From Entonaema liquescens (Eukaryota; Ascomycota; Sordariomycetes; Xylariales; Xylariaceae), in contig CADCSX010000009.1 of the NCBI GenBank assembly GCA_902805475.1, forward strand, positions 1,302,001-1,366,000: 64,000 nt of DNA. Direction: 5' to 3'. The first letter of the stretch is position 1. Every line of letters begins with the position of its first letter. Below are positions 8,833 through 20,638 of this stretch, piece by piece. Below the pieces are notes generated by a model. That model did not search any database, was not told where the DNA came from, and saw nothing but the letters and a program-made list of their open reading frames with translations. Position numbers and translations under genes: made by a program.

Positions 8833-11592
8833 ATGGACGTGCGAACAAGCCGACCCGTGGAGCGGCCATTCGCCATGCCCGGCGGATTCCCAACCCCAGC
8901 CACAGCAGTTGCCGAACGGCCCCGGTCAAGATCACGGCCGGCCGCATCCGAAGCAGAGACAACCCATAGCAGGGCAGTCACAACAACCACAACACAATCA
9001 GGTCCTCTCAGAGGCATTCTAAAGAACCCTACACCTTTAATACCCATACGGCCACAAGATCCCCTCGCTGCACGCTTCAACAGAGTCACGAGACCCGATC
9101 AACAGATGTACACAGCTTCAGGACCCCCCTCACCAACATATCAGTCAGACAGTGACAGATACACATCCTATGAGACCGACTCCCAATCGGCATCATCAGA
9201 ACTCTCCGTTAGCACAGATGCTACTAGTGTCATATCAGATTCTAGTGTTCCCCCTAAACCGTCTAAACCCTCAACCCAAGTTAAGCATGTGCGCCATGTA
9301 CCATCAGCAGCTTCGACGAAGGTCAGGACGAGGACGCGATCCCGGACGCCCTCCGAGGTATCTAAGCCTCCCGTCCCGGAGAAGAAGAGGACAGTACACA
9401 TCCAATTCGTCTCGCCCAAGCAACAACAGCAGCAACAACAAGCCCCGTCACAGTCTAAGGAACTTCAGCTTGCTCGGAAGCCAGAGGAGGACCTTAGGTA
9501 CAAGATTGAACAGCTAGAATCTGAAACTGATAATCTCCGACAAGAACGGAGTAGACTAAATAGGGATCTAGATGATGTATCTGTACAACTATCTACTAGG
9601 GGACAGGAGAACAAGGAAATAGTACGAGCCTTGAACATCGAGCGCAACTCAAAGGAGCTTATCTTAAGAGACCTCGAAGAGCAACGGCAGATTTCCGATG
9701 AATTCCGCAGCAACTATCAACTACAACAAGGCATGTTAATAGAGGCGGAAAGGGAACGAGACAACCTCAAGCACAGGAGCGACAGGTTCGAGCAGCAGGT
9801 CGTCGAGCTTGAGAGGGAATTGGCGATGCGAGATGCCGCCCAAAGAGAACAGGAGGAAGCTCTCCGACGTGACATCGAAACTCTAGAACATACCACAGCA
9901 AGCTTCGAGAGACAGATGGGTTCTCGCAACAAGGATGTTAAGGAGCTAAACACCGAAGTCAAGGAACTGAGCGCGGAGCTCAAGGAATTGGACCATGAAG
10001 TCAAGGAGCTAACGTCAGAGAGAGACATGGCTCGAGCGGATGCTTCAAGATTCCTAGCCAAGATCAAGTCTCTAGAGGCTAACAGCGTTCCCGTCCGAGA
10101 GGAGAATGCAGTGCTCGACAAGGATAACCAGAGGCTGCACAACCGAATTGAGGATCTCCTGGATGAGAGGGCTTCCCTCGAGGACAAGGTCAGATGCTTC
10201 GAGCATAATATTGAGTCTCTTAGGGTACATGTGGCATCCCTTGAGTCTGACAAGCAATCCCTCGAGAGGGACGTTGAGTCGGTGAAAGCTAGCAGAGAAG
10301 AACTTGAGAAGCAACTCGAGACTGCGCAGTCCGAGAAGAAGGAACTTCAGGACCAGCTTGACGCCGCCAGGACTGCCCGGGACGATCTTGTAAAACAACT
10401 CGAAACGGCCAAGGAGGACCTCGAGAAGCAACTTGAGACCACCAAGGGCGAATTTGAGAAGCAGCTTGAGACTACTAAGGGCGACTTAGAGAAGCAACTG
10501 GAAGCTACTAGGGATGATCTAGGAAAGCAACTGGAATTCTCCAAGCAGGAGCTCGACAAGCAAGCTTTGGACTTCAAGACGACAATTGACGACAAGCAGT
10601 CAAGAATTGACGAGCTGATCACCGAACTTGCCGGATCCAAGGAAGCTAACATCTCCCTTGCATCAGAGCGACTACGGCTTGACGAAGAACTCGTGAATAT
10701 TCAGGCTAACTTAGTCAACGTCGAGAACGACCTCAACTTAGTTCGAGAGCAGAACAAGACCCTCGAGTCGGAGAAAGAACAGCTGATCTTCCGCACCGCT
10801 GATATCGGAAAGGTGCACGACGACCTCGAGAAGCTCCGCCGAGAGCACGCAGAATGCGAGGAACGCACGAAGGGGCTCGAAGACAAGTCCAAGGGACTTG
10901 AAGCCGACGTCGAGAAGCACCAAGAAGCTGCCAAGGTGTTGCAAGAGGAGAAGGACAAGATCGCCGCTGTCGCTAAGTACCTGGAGGAGGGCTTAGGCAT
11001 TACTAAGTTCCACGAGGAGAAGGCCACTCTCGAAGGTAGCGTGAAGGAACTTGAGGGCAAGGTGTCCGCGCTCGCGCAGGACCTGGAGGTCAAGACAAGC
11101 GACCTCCACACCGAAGCCAGCAGGATCCCCACGCTAACTCAAGAGAAGGCTGATCTCGCTGCTAACTTGGAGGCCAAAGCTAAGGACCTCCAGGTCGAAG
11201 CCGATAGAGTCACGGCTCTCACACAGGAGAAGACGGACCTCGAAGGCAAGATCAAGGATCTCCAGGCCGAAGCAGACAAGGTGCCTGCTCTAGTTGAGCA
11301 AGTCCAGACGCTGACTACGCGCCTCGATGCGGCACACATACAAATCTCTACATCCGCTGCGATCCAGGCGTCATCTACAGCGCAAATAGTCGACCTGCAA
11401 ACGCTCGTGGGCAAGCTGCAAGATAAGCTGCAGGACAAGGACCACCACCGGTCCAAGTCGCGTAGTAGTAAGCGTCAGAGCCGCTCGCCATCGAATAGCC
11501 TGATCTTCGTCCGCAGCCCCTCGGACAAAGACAACAACATATTCATCATGTCGCGCGACACACTCAAGAAGAGAGACAAGTCGCCATCATAA
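8833..11592 (+). CDS. Long coiled-coil protein with hendecad repeats and SR-type tail
   Basis: Single uninterrupted frame of 919 residues. Residues 1-210 are disordered, Ser/Thr/Pro/Arg-rich, with a LRGILKNPT motif at 59-67 and a seven-Gln run at 197-203. Residues from about 217 to 855 are almost entirely predicted coiled coil: rich in Glu, Lys, Leu and Gln with regular hydrophobic spacing and no Pro-containing breaks of note. Inside it five successive 11-residue units of the type KQLETTKGDLE (DNA 10393-10557) form a hendecad array. The tail from about 877 is basic and Ser/Arg-rich (KSRSSKRQSRSPS). Such proteins in filamentous fungi are usually annotated only by coiled-coil similarity to myosin tails, M protein or SMC-like rods; that similarity is compositional. 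A scaffold or cytoskeletal role is inference. The ATG follows a purine-rich leader and is the first in frame. Confidence 0.85.
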   Translation: MDVRTSRPVERPFAMPGGFPTPATAVAERPRSRSRPAASEAETTHSRAVTTTTTQSGPLRGILKNPTPLIPIRPQDPLAARFNRVTRPDQQMYTASGPPSPTYQSDSDRYTSYETDSQSASSELSVSTDATSVISDSSVPPKPSKPSTQVKHVRHVPSAASTKVRTRTRSRTPSEVSKPPVPEKKRTVHIQFVSPKQQQQQQQAPSQSKELQLARKPEEDLRYKIEQLESETDNLRQERSRLNRDLDDVSVQLSTRGQENKEIVRALNIERNSKELILRDLEEQRQISDEFRSNYQLQQGMLIEAERERDNLKHRSDRFEQQVVELERELAMRDAAQREQEEALRRDIETLEHTTASFERQMGSRNKDVKELNTEVKELSAELKELDHEVKELTSERDMARADASRFLAKIKSLEANSVPVREENAVLDKDNQRLHNRIEDLLDERASLEDKVRCFEHNIESLRVHVASLESDKQSLERDVESVKASREELEKQLETAQSEKKELQDQLDAARTARDDLVKQLETAKEDLEKQLETTKGEFEKQLETTKGDLEKQLEATRDDLGKQLEFSKQELDKQALDFKTTIDDKQSRIDELITELAGSKEANISLASERLRLDEELVNIQANLVNVENDLNLVREQNKTLESEKEQLIFRTADIGKVHDDLEKLRREHAECEERTKGLEDKSKGLEADVEKHQEAAKVLQEEKDKIAAVAKYLEEGLGITKFHEEKATLEGSVKELEGKVSALAQDLEVKTSDLHTEASRIPTLTQEKADLAANLEAKAKDLQVEADRVTALTQEKTDLEGKIKDLQAEADKVPALVEQVQTLTTRLDAAHIQISTSAAIQASSTAQIVDLQTLVGKLQDKLQDKDHHRSKSRSSKRQSRSPSNSLIFVRSPSDKDNNIFIMSRDTLKKRDKSPS
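10393..10557 (+). repeat. Five 33-bp direct repeats encoding 11-residue coiled-coil units
   Basis: Units start at 10393, 10426, 10459, 10492 and 10525, each beginning AAR-CAR-CTN-GAA/GAG-type codons (Lys-Gln-Leu-Glu). The nucleotide copies differ mostly at third positions, so the protein periodicity is kept while the DNA has diverged. A further related KQLETA unit lies upstream. Confidence 0.85.
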
Positions 11593-14500
11593 ATCACAGG
11601 CTGCTGCTGGTCACGCCAACGAAGTGGGAAGTTTTGTTTCCCCCACTCAACAATTTAATCGAGGTCCGGGATAGAGAAAAATCACACATCATCAACAACA
11701 ACACCAATACCAATACCAATACCATCACACGAAAATAATACGAGTCCAACGGGATATGATAGAGCGGAGGGATATGAGAACAAGAGAGAGATCCTCGACG
11801 ACTTGAAAAGACTGAATGCTACTTGCCTACGGGCAGAACGATTCCGTCGCTGTCGCGGATCTACGGGGTATGGGTTATTAACTACGGGATACATAAAAGC
11901 GCGGATGATTCGAGCTGGAGGAGAGAGAGAGAGAGAGCTCGAAATGTTTTAGTTTGTGTTGTCAGCTGTATTATGTCGAAAACGCTGTCATCATCACTGT
12001 ACGAGGAGGAATTTGGACAAGCCATAGATTGTTCCAACTGTCAAGCGGATTGTAGGGCATTTATTTTTACGACCCGGCCGCCGTCATAGCATTTTTTACT
12101 TCTACTTTTCCTTTGTCATATTCACATGTTTTCTTTTCTCAGTTATCTATTTCCTTACTTGTTATTCTACTACATATCATCATCGTCGTCAACAAGAACA
12201 ACAACATCATGGGGGGAGGGAATCGGGAGGGGAAAGCGAAAATGGAACATGAGATATCGGGGTTACCGGGAAAAGGAAACAACAAAGGGACGACCTCATT
12301 ATCATGTTTAATTCGCCCTCACGACGACGTGTATTGCTAGTGTAAGGTTGTCGGACGTCAGTCATGTCTTGTTGTTATCAGGTCATCATGTATCGGTCTA
12401 GACAATGAGCACGAGCTCGAAAGGGGGGGTTCAAATGGAAGGGTTGCAATTAGAAACTTCAGCAATCGTAATTTGTGGATTTTATTAATTCAATTCAATA
12501 TTTCTCAAAAAAACAAAATCAAGTTCTTACTGTGGCAAGCAAGTAAACGAAACTGTGATGTTTCATCCCATTGGTGCCTCGGTAAACGATATCTTCTCCA
12601 CGTTTCTAGAAGTACCTAAACACCTAAATACAACTGGCACAGCTGGGCTCTTGGGCCTACTAGGGGTAGGTATCATTAAGTACCTGGGAGCCTGGGCATT
12701 CTCGTTGGATCCGACCAATCATAGTTCCTATCAACAACCGAATGCGGTAGTAAAGCATGTTAGTGCCTTCATCACCTCTACTCAGCTTTGCCAACTCGCC
12801 AGCTCGCCAGCAGGCCGGCTAAGAAAGAATTTTCTTTCATCAGTAGCCCAATGTGCGAGCTTGGGTAGCCAGATTCTATTCTATGTAACCACGTAACCAG
12901 TCATCTAAGTACTGTTAGATAAAGGTATGTGAAACTAATTGCTAAACTATATACAAGACTATCCTACATTAGGTATGTAGGTAACTTTATACATCCATAC
13001 ATGGCCAAGATGGGAAAAACTCGAATTCCAAAATAGCGTATCAAGTGCCGAGAGCCCTAACCTCGGATCGCTCCGAGCCTAGTTCTCACCAATAAGAGAA
13101 GTCGGGCCATCCTTCGAGCCTGAATAGGGGAGAGTGGCAACTCCAGGGGTTATGGCGGAATGCCTTAACCAAAAAAAACATATACATCCTAAGCCGCCTC
13201 CCAAGAAAGCCGATCTTTATACCCTTCCGGCTTCGTTGCCGATCCCAGCTTCTAGACCACGAGAACGTCGCCCGTAGGCTCGCTCGCATGATACGCAGAT
13301 CGCGAGGAAAACGTTGTACTTGAGAATTCCCCCTCGTCTTAGGTACACTAGCTGGACCCTCCGAGCAGGTTTCTTCTCCGCCGCAGGGGCTCATAAATAC
13401 TTACCTACAAAAGATGAAACTTCGTGCCCGCGCTATATACGGTTGGGCAGCTACACTACACTACACTACACTAGTCCCAGCGATCGTCCGTCAGCAATTG
13501 ACGAGGCGGAGGTGGCAAATTCGCCTTTGAAGAGCAAGCTGAGGCGACAACTAAAGAACAGGTGGGAGATGCGGTCGTTTCCTTCGTGCTACGCTGGGCG
13601 CTTGTGCCTAGGTAGCCGAGACGCGGCTCTCCAGCACGACCTGTCGAACAGATCGCGTGCACCATGCTCTAGGGCACCGAGCGTTATGACGAGGAGTGTC
13701 TCCGCGTCCGGGGACCTTGGGACCTGTCCTTCTGACCAACGGGACTGTAGATCTACAAAGTCGAGTACATTATCTCCCTCTGGCTGCCAGCCTAACTCCA
13801 GGTACCTACAATACAGGGTAGCTACCTAGCTACGCGAGGAAGTGAGTGAGCTGGCAAAGCACAAGCGAGCGGGGGTATTTCCCACCATCAGCCAACTCCC
13901 TCGCGAGGCGGAGAAGTAAGGCAAGACACACATAGCTGTAGCCTAGACGAGAGACACCTTATATGTCCGGTCGCATAGGTGCCTGTGCTAAAATGCCTCA
14001 TCAGGAGCCGTCTCCTACGGCTCCGTTAGTGGTAACACGTCCGTCGCAGGGCTCTCTGTCCCAACAAGCTACAAGCCCGTCCCGGCGGGCGTCATCTTCG
14101 AGATCGCGGGACTCCTGAACTAGCCCCTCCTCAAAGACTTAGTGGTGGGGTGTCGACATCGCTAACACTACAAGCGAGAGCATTGTCCGGCCCAACTACG
14201 CGGACGATAACAGCCGGATCTGCCAGATTTCCTTCCAGTAGCGGAAGGGGACACGTATATCCTGCGAGATAATGGAGGTATAGCTGCGGCGCATAAGGAG
14301 GGCGTAGGCAGGAGGGATGATGTGCTGCTCTGGGGTAGTACGGGGAAGTCTGATCCCTTGGATAGGTAGGTACCTAGGTTAAGCAACCCGATGATGTGCT
14401 CTAGAGGTTACGTTTCATGTCGGGGCCGCGATATATGGAGAACTTTATGTGCGTAAGACTTACCAACTAATACAATTGCCGCGGCTCCTTCTAATAGAAT

Positions 14501-15608
14501 GGATCTCACTCATCTTACCAACGTACCGGGCCTAAGATGTCCGTAATAATCCCGTTACGACGACGTGGCAGTTGCTCCGAACACTCATACTCATAGTTAG
14601 GAAATTTGACTTGACCATTATGGAAGCTGATCACGAATGTACATAAGCTCAACATGTGTTTTTTTTTTCTTCCGTTCTTTCTTTCAACTATTATTTCCGT
14701 GACATAAACCTAAAAGCTACAGGATCGGGCCAAGTTATGCGAAGAGACATTGAGCTATAGCAACATTTCCCCCTTTCCCCTTAAAGTCCTTAACCAACAA
14801 AAAGAGTTCTCCGAGCACAAAACTCGATATCGAACTAAGAAGAGAATAGCGTCTGGGACGCCACACAGATGCTGAAGTTATCTAGGTATAATATGGTTAA
14901 CTTTCATCCTGAACAGAGATAATACGTGATGGGTAGTTTTAAAACTTACCTTGTTGATTGCTGAAAGATTAGCTTTGGAGCCCGAACGTGGTTTCTGTTG
15001 AGATAGCAATCTCCTTAGGATGGCTATGCTGCATGTATCTGCGTCAAGTAGGATCACCGGCTTAGTACACCGGTTTGGATTGCTGGCAAGGTGCAAAATA
15101 TAGTCATTAACAGTCATTGTCGACCACATGATAGATCGACGAGTCACGATTGAATCCGATTGCTAATCGAAATATGAGAAACGACGACGGTTCAAGGTTT
15201 CTGTATCTGGTTTCAATGACCGTATGCGGTTACCTTAGGAGCATAACCTTTACGGTCTTGACGGTTGTCTTGTCAAGATGTTAGACAGGATCTCAACATA
15301 GACCAACATGAAACATGGAGCAGAATGGAACAGAGCAAGCAAAGTGGAAGGATGAATGGTGTCAATTATGATAGGAATTGCTTGCTCAAAGGGATGCCAT
15401 AGTCTCCCTTCAGGCCAATCACACTGGCATGCTATGTGAGCCCAGTTTTGTTAGGCGCGCATGCTATCGAGAATGAAACCGTCTCAAGAGCTCGTAGTCC
15501 ATACCGAAGTCGCACTAACCACAATGAACCATGTTTTGGCGACTAAGATTGGAATACATAGGTATCTATTCGAACCGAATTGCTCTCTTAATGCATAAAC
15601 GAGAAGAA
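11593..15608. other. 4-kb region without a supported gene
   Basis: Only short frames with no recognisable protein. About 11690-11720 is an AAC/ACCAAT simple-repeat stretch and 13451-13472 a CTACA pentamer array. From about 13000 to 14400 the GC content rises and short protein-like strings appear in changing frames (for example KPVPAGVIFEIAGLLN at about 14070-14117, followed by a stop), which could be a decayed gene. The rest shows nothing I can name. Confidence 0.5.
13451..13472. repeat. CTACA pentamer array
   Basis: Four copies of CTACA followed by CT. A related but irregular ACACTACACTATA region lies at 7208-7258. Confidence 0.85.
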
Positions 15609-18353
15609 TTACGTATTGGGCTGGGCCGCTGGCGCTGAACCTTCAATCGTTGCGGCAAGTGTAGTCTGAGCGACACCAGAGGGGACTGGGTTGGGTTGTG
15701 GACCATTCTTACGGTGATTGTTACCCTCTTCAGTCAAGAGTCTGCTCAAAAGCTGTAGATCATCACGGGCTCGTGGATCACGCTCTAAGGCTCTGCGAAC
15801 AGCTGTCCATTCGCCTTCTTTCATACGGGCGGCGTGTGGAAGCAGGAAAGCAACGGTAGAGCTAGAAAATAAAGGACCGAGTACTTCGCGAGCCTTCATT
15901 TCACCTTCAGCCTGTGCAGCTCGTAAAGCTGGAACCATAGGATCTTGTGCAACTTGCGGTGCGGGTGCCGGCGGTGCCTGACGAGGCGGTACTACTGGTG
16001 TCGGATGGCCTGGAATTTTGGGAGGGGGAATCGGCGTCTGGCTATATTGCGGCTGAGATAAGGCCGGGGTACCGAAGGATCCTTGAGGTGTTGCAGGAGA
16101 CCATGACGGACCTGAAAGTGATGGTCTCGGCGGTATTGGCGTACCTTGAGTTGGCGTTGCCGAAGTAGCTTTCTGTAACTCGGTTCGCTGTTGGTCTATC
16201 GGGATTTGTACTTGCTTCTCGTCTCGATAGACAAATATCATTAGAAGCATAGGCTCAGAACGCTTCAAAGGGATGAGGTGGTCTCCAATATTCTGCAACG
16301 GTTCTGGGATTGGACCATCGCCCTCCGCCACGGGCACTAAGTATGTGTCTCTAACATTGCCTAGCTTCTTTTCGCCAACAACTCCATATCGTTTCTTAGA
16401 TTGAAAATATTCGATGACGGCTAAGAATTGCTTTTGCGCGGCGGGGTCCGTGGGGTGACTCGGAGACAAACTAGTAATGACTAGGTCTACCTGGTTGTTA
16501 TATCTCAGTCCGCAAAGATACGGTATAGCTTTCTCTTCTGCGATACGTCCAGCGACTGTGAGAAGGGGCGGTATCAGGTCTTTCCATGCAATGTTCCTAA
16601 CCTTGCTAAGATCAGCGCCGCCAGCGTATCTCGCTACGGTATCAACCTCGGCCACATTGGTCATAACAAGGGGACCACGCCATACGATATCAGGATCAAT
16701 ATGCTCGGTCGGTGAGTATGGCGGAGATTCATTACCATCTTCTTGGAGTAGTCGGTCGACTTCAGGATCATCGCCGGGACCGGCTGACTGAACCTGTGTG
16801 GAGGCTCGTCTTTGATGAGATACTGAAGGAGATCGCACGCTCGAGAAGACTTTACCAATATCAAAGTCTGATTTTCTCGGTGATTGCTGATGTGCTTGAG
16901 TATCGACCCGGAGAGGCACTGCCGATGAGCTGGAACGGCTGCCAGCATTTGCAGGAGACGCTCCATCTGCTGATGATGCAGCGGCCTCATTGCTCGCATT
17001 CGCTGCTTCGCTTGCTTCTCTGACTCCCTTTCGGCGAAGACTAGACGGGGCCTCATCTAATTCAACCGCAAGGTGGTCCGCTTCAACAACCTCCTCCCCT
17101 TTGTGAGTTCGTCGTACCCGCGGTCCGTCGTCGGTGATCAGAATGGATTGCTTCTCCGCCCGCGCCTTCATCTCGGCCGTCTCACGCTGCTGTTCTTTGG
17201 TTGCAAGCTGGTCGCCTGTCATCACTACGAAGGATGTAGGTGGCAATGTCCTATTCAGAACCTGGCTGGCGAGTTCTACATTGTTTTTCAGACTGAAGAC
17301 CAGTGCGCGAAGTTGAGATGCGTTATGAGAGGTATTCGGGTGAGTGTCTTGAAAGGCCCGTTCGATCTCAATAGCTAATCGCTCAGTGATATCCTTTTTG
17401 GACGAGCCTTGAGGGATCGTGTATAGCTTCTTCTTCTCTGTAAGGTCGATAGCAACATCAAGGGATTTCTGTAAACCCAGTGCTGCTTGTCTTCGAGGAC
17501 CTTCGAGCTTCTGGATGCTCTCAGGCAGATCATCTGGGGGCGTATATGCCGGACCTGATGGGACTGCTTGTACCTCAGAAACCTTGCGAAGCTTACTCTG
17601 TGGTCCTTGCGATTGATCGCGGGCCTTGCGCTTGCCCTTAGAAGCCGATTCGGGAGTACTCTCCTCCTTTTTCGCGTCAGGGGTAGGAGATGACTTTGCT
17701 TTCACCGTAGATGAACTTGGCGATGCTCGGTCTTTAGGATCGCTTACGCGCTTTCCCTTGCTTTTCCTACCTCCCTTTTTGCGCTTCTTTTCTTCCTCAT
17801 ACTTTTGCCTACGATCCTCCCACGGCTTCTCACCCTTTTTTATAGCCTCCAGAGTAGTCTTGTGGTCATCGGGCGCGCATTGTTCGCAGAAATAATCCCT
17901 AGTTAAATCTTCCGTAAAAACACTCATGCCCATACACACATTGTGCTGCCAAGCACCGCACTTGTCGCATGCAATCCATGGCTCGTTCGTATCGTCATCG
18001 TCCTGTGTTGTGGCGCCACAGATGCAACGGATGATTTCTTCATCCTCATCCTGTTTCTCGTCCTTTTCGGCCGCCTTCTTGCTGTTCTTTTTGGACTGGC
18101 GTCTCTTAGATGGTTCCGGTCCGTTCTCGAGTTGATCGAATACTTTTGTGTGTTGACCTTTCGTAGCTCGGACGGATCGACGAGGTTCTGGTTCCCCTAT
18201 AAACGTGTATACGCGTTAGTAAATAGTTTCAACTAGCCAGCTAAGCTTAAAGTAACGAGATATATATTATAGCAAGTACTCTGACGTGTCAACACGGACT
18301 TGCGCCAAACTACCTGCTGCAGAACTGTGGCTGATGGTACGCTTACCAGACAT
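15609..18353 (-). CDS. BYE1: Bye1-like protein: PHD finger, TFIIS central domain, SPOC domain
   Basis: Exon 1 is 18353-18314 and exon 2 is 18196-15609, joined across a 117-base intron (GTAGTT...TATAG), giving 875 residues. Residues 71-120 are a complete PHD finger with ligands C71, C73, C90, C93, H98, C101, C117 and C120; W88 and W96 are candidate methyl-lysine cage residues. A basic Lys/Ser linker follows. Residues about 238-375 match the TFIIS central (Pol II-binding) domain: ESIQKLEGPRRQAALGLQKSL, SQLRALVFSLKNN, NRTLPPTSFVVMTGDQLA. Residues about 517-670 match a SPOC domain (WRGPLVM...). The tail is Pro/Gln-rich. This order is that of yeast Bye1, a nuclear protein that binds RNA polymerase II and H3K4-methylated nucleosomes and influences elongation; PHF3/DIDO are animal relatives. 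It is transcribed divergently from the proteasome gene across about 1.35 kb. Confidence 0.93.
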
Positions 18354-19704
18354 ATTGAAGGTCGACGAAACTCAAATTAAGGGGATTCAGGTCAAGTTGC
18401 AGCACGTATTTTAGTTGGTTGGTGTTGTATGAGTGAGTCTACGTTGCGACTTTTAGAAATTGGCAGCACTCTTCAGGCAATCATGACTTCTACGGAGCTG
18501 GGTTGATCTATGATTTGACCAGAAGGCGAAGGCAAAGTAAATAGAATGTGACCTCCAAGCTCTTTTAGCACTCAAAGAGACCTAGCCTTTTCCCTGGGCC
18601 CCCGATAGAGGGTATTTGCTGGACCAAAGTGCCAAAGTGGTGTATGAGGAGAGAGAAAAAAAAAAGAAAAAAAAAAGGAGAAACTAGCAAGATACTGTCG
18701 GATGATGTTGTCGCGAAGAACCCAAACTGCTGGTGACGCGATAGCACCTACTTATTGTTGTTGTGTCGGCGAATACGGAAGATTGACGCAGGCGGAGACG
18801 CGCCTTGTAGGCAGGTGCTAAATCGTATCAGGTCGTGACGTGGTCCTCCGAATGCTGATGTGGTAGTTATTACGATGGGGAAGTTGTCACAAGTGGAGGT
18901 TTTTGATGCTGAAATGGGGAAACATTCCATGAAAAGACAGCGGCAATTGTGCACGGACCTCGGATCTAGAAGAAATGGAAAGCACGGAGGCTGGTTACCT
19001 AGCACCTAGCCTTGTGGCTAAGATTATTGATAAGCAGCTTCCCCGCACATATCCTACAAGTACTTACCTCAATATACACACGTACCTACGGATCCGTACA
19101 GCAAACTCCTAATTTGATGCTTTTAGGAAAATACTTACCTACGCATAGTACTTGAATTTAGTAGTAAATCACTTGAAAAATAAACAGATTGCAATATTAC
19201 ATATTCTCTAAAAAAGAGTGAAATTTAATTTTTGGACGCCAAATCATATGAGATGGAGCACCTATGACCTTACATTTCTCAAGGTACGCGGGGTAATGGA
19301 ACAGTGATATAATAGGTACAAAGTACATCGTAGTTATGATAATTGAAGCACCAGCCACAGTAGCTTTAACATTGGACGACCTCAGTGAGGCGTTAGGTAG
19401 CCGCATGCACGTAGATAAGTACCTAAGTAGGTACCTAAGCCTTACGGGTCAGTGCTTTGAACTTGGAAGTTAATCGCATTGTACGCGTCGGAGCTCTTGC
19501 CTAGCTGTTAGCCTTAGTTCAGTTAGCCCCAGCCTTTCTAGAAATCAATTCGCAGCATTCAACGTAGGAGCTTTGATACCTAATACAAACACCACCAATT
19601 CATCTTCTACCAACCACAAATTAGCCTTTCTAAACTCAATATATTTTCAAGGCTAGGGAGAGATTTCTATACTTGATTTTTCAAGGCTAGATCTATTCTT
19701 CACC
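18354..19704. promoter_or_regulatory. Divergent intergenic region between BYE1 and PRE9
   Basis: About 1.35 kb separate the two start codons, so both promoters must lie here. No gene-like frame. An A-rich tract lies at 18656-18676, and TACCTAAGTAGGTACCTAA-type sequence at 19421-19438 is a near match to the palindrome found elsewhere. No defined factor site is claimed. Confidence 0.5.
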
Positions 19705-20638
19705 ATGTCTCGCCGCTACGATTCCCGAGTAAGCTCAAGAGCTACATATCCCTAACCTCATATGCGCAGAAGCTCACATCTCAGCTAGACCACTATCTTC
19801 TCGCCCGAGGGTCGCCTGTATCAGGTTGAATATGCGCTCGAAGCTATTTCCCACGCCGGAACTGCGATCGGAATCCTCGCTAAAGATGGTATTGTCTTGG
19901 CCGCGGAGCGCAAGGTTACGTCGAAGTTATTAGAACAAGACACCTCAGCGGAGAAGCTCTACATCCTAAATGAGTGCGTAGTAGAGGCATAACTATATGT
20001 CTACATTTCCATGCAGAAGCTAACGAGTTGCAGCAACATGATCTGTGCAGTCGCAGGCATGACAGCCGACGCAAACATTCTCATCAACTATGCCCGACAA
20101 GCCGCCCAACGGTACCTCCTAACCTACAATGAAGACATCCCATGCGAGCAGCTAGTACGAAGACTCTGCGATCTTAAGCAAGGCTATACTCAGCACGGTG
20201 GACTACGACCCTTCGGCGTATCATTCATATATGCGGGATGGGACCCCCAGCGACAATTCCAGCTCTATCTAAGCAACCCCTCAGGCAACTACGGTGGCTG
20301 GAAGGCAACAAGTGCTGGGGCCAACAACGCAAGCGCCTCTAGCTTATTGAAACAAGACTACAAGGAGGATTGCACCTTGAAAGAGGCATGCGGTATGGCA
20401 GTAAAGGTGCTAAGCAAAACCATGGACTCCACCAAGCTCAGCAGCGAAAAGAGTGAGTTACCCCGTGAGAATAAAGAAGATATTCATGGCAATGTTAACA
20501 TAGCTTTTAGTCGAATTCGCAACGGTGGGACAAACCAAGGATGGTAAGATCTACCACCGACTCTGGAGTGCGGATGAGATCACTGCACTCTTAAAGGAGC
20601 ATGACCTAGCAAAGGATGAGAGCGCGGAAGATAAATAA
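19705..20638 (+). CDS. PRE9: 20S proteasome subunit alpha type 4 (alpha3)
   Basis: Four exons, 19705-19728, 19789-19973, 20034-20452 and 20511-20638, join in frame to 251 residues across introns of 60, 60 and 58 bases. The protein opens [20 protein letters not shown] and continues [17 protein letters not shown], the proteasome alpha-subunit N-terminal signature; the [21 protein letters not shown] form with early Arg-Arg is that of alpha3. Further family blocks are [41 protein letters not shown] and [13 protein letters not shown]. It should form part of the outer alpha ring of the 20S core, which gates substrate entry; alpha subunits are non-catalytic. Exon 1 is only 24 bases, so simple frame searches miss the true start. 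The CACC before the ATG is a favourable context. Confidence 0.96.

Noticed and set aside
9717..10652. Long antisense frames inside the coiled-coil gene (Ser/Leu-rich)
   Set aside because: They are the complement of a Glu/Lys/Gln-rich coding sequence, a known shadow effect.
13314..13829. 171-codon plus-strand frame
   Set aside because: Spans the CTACA microsatellite and reads as Ser/Arg-rich low-quality sequence in GC-richer DNA; probably spurious.
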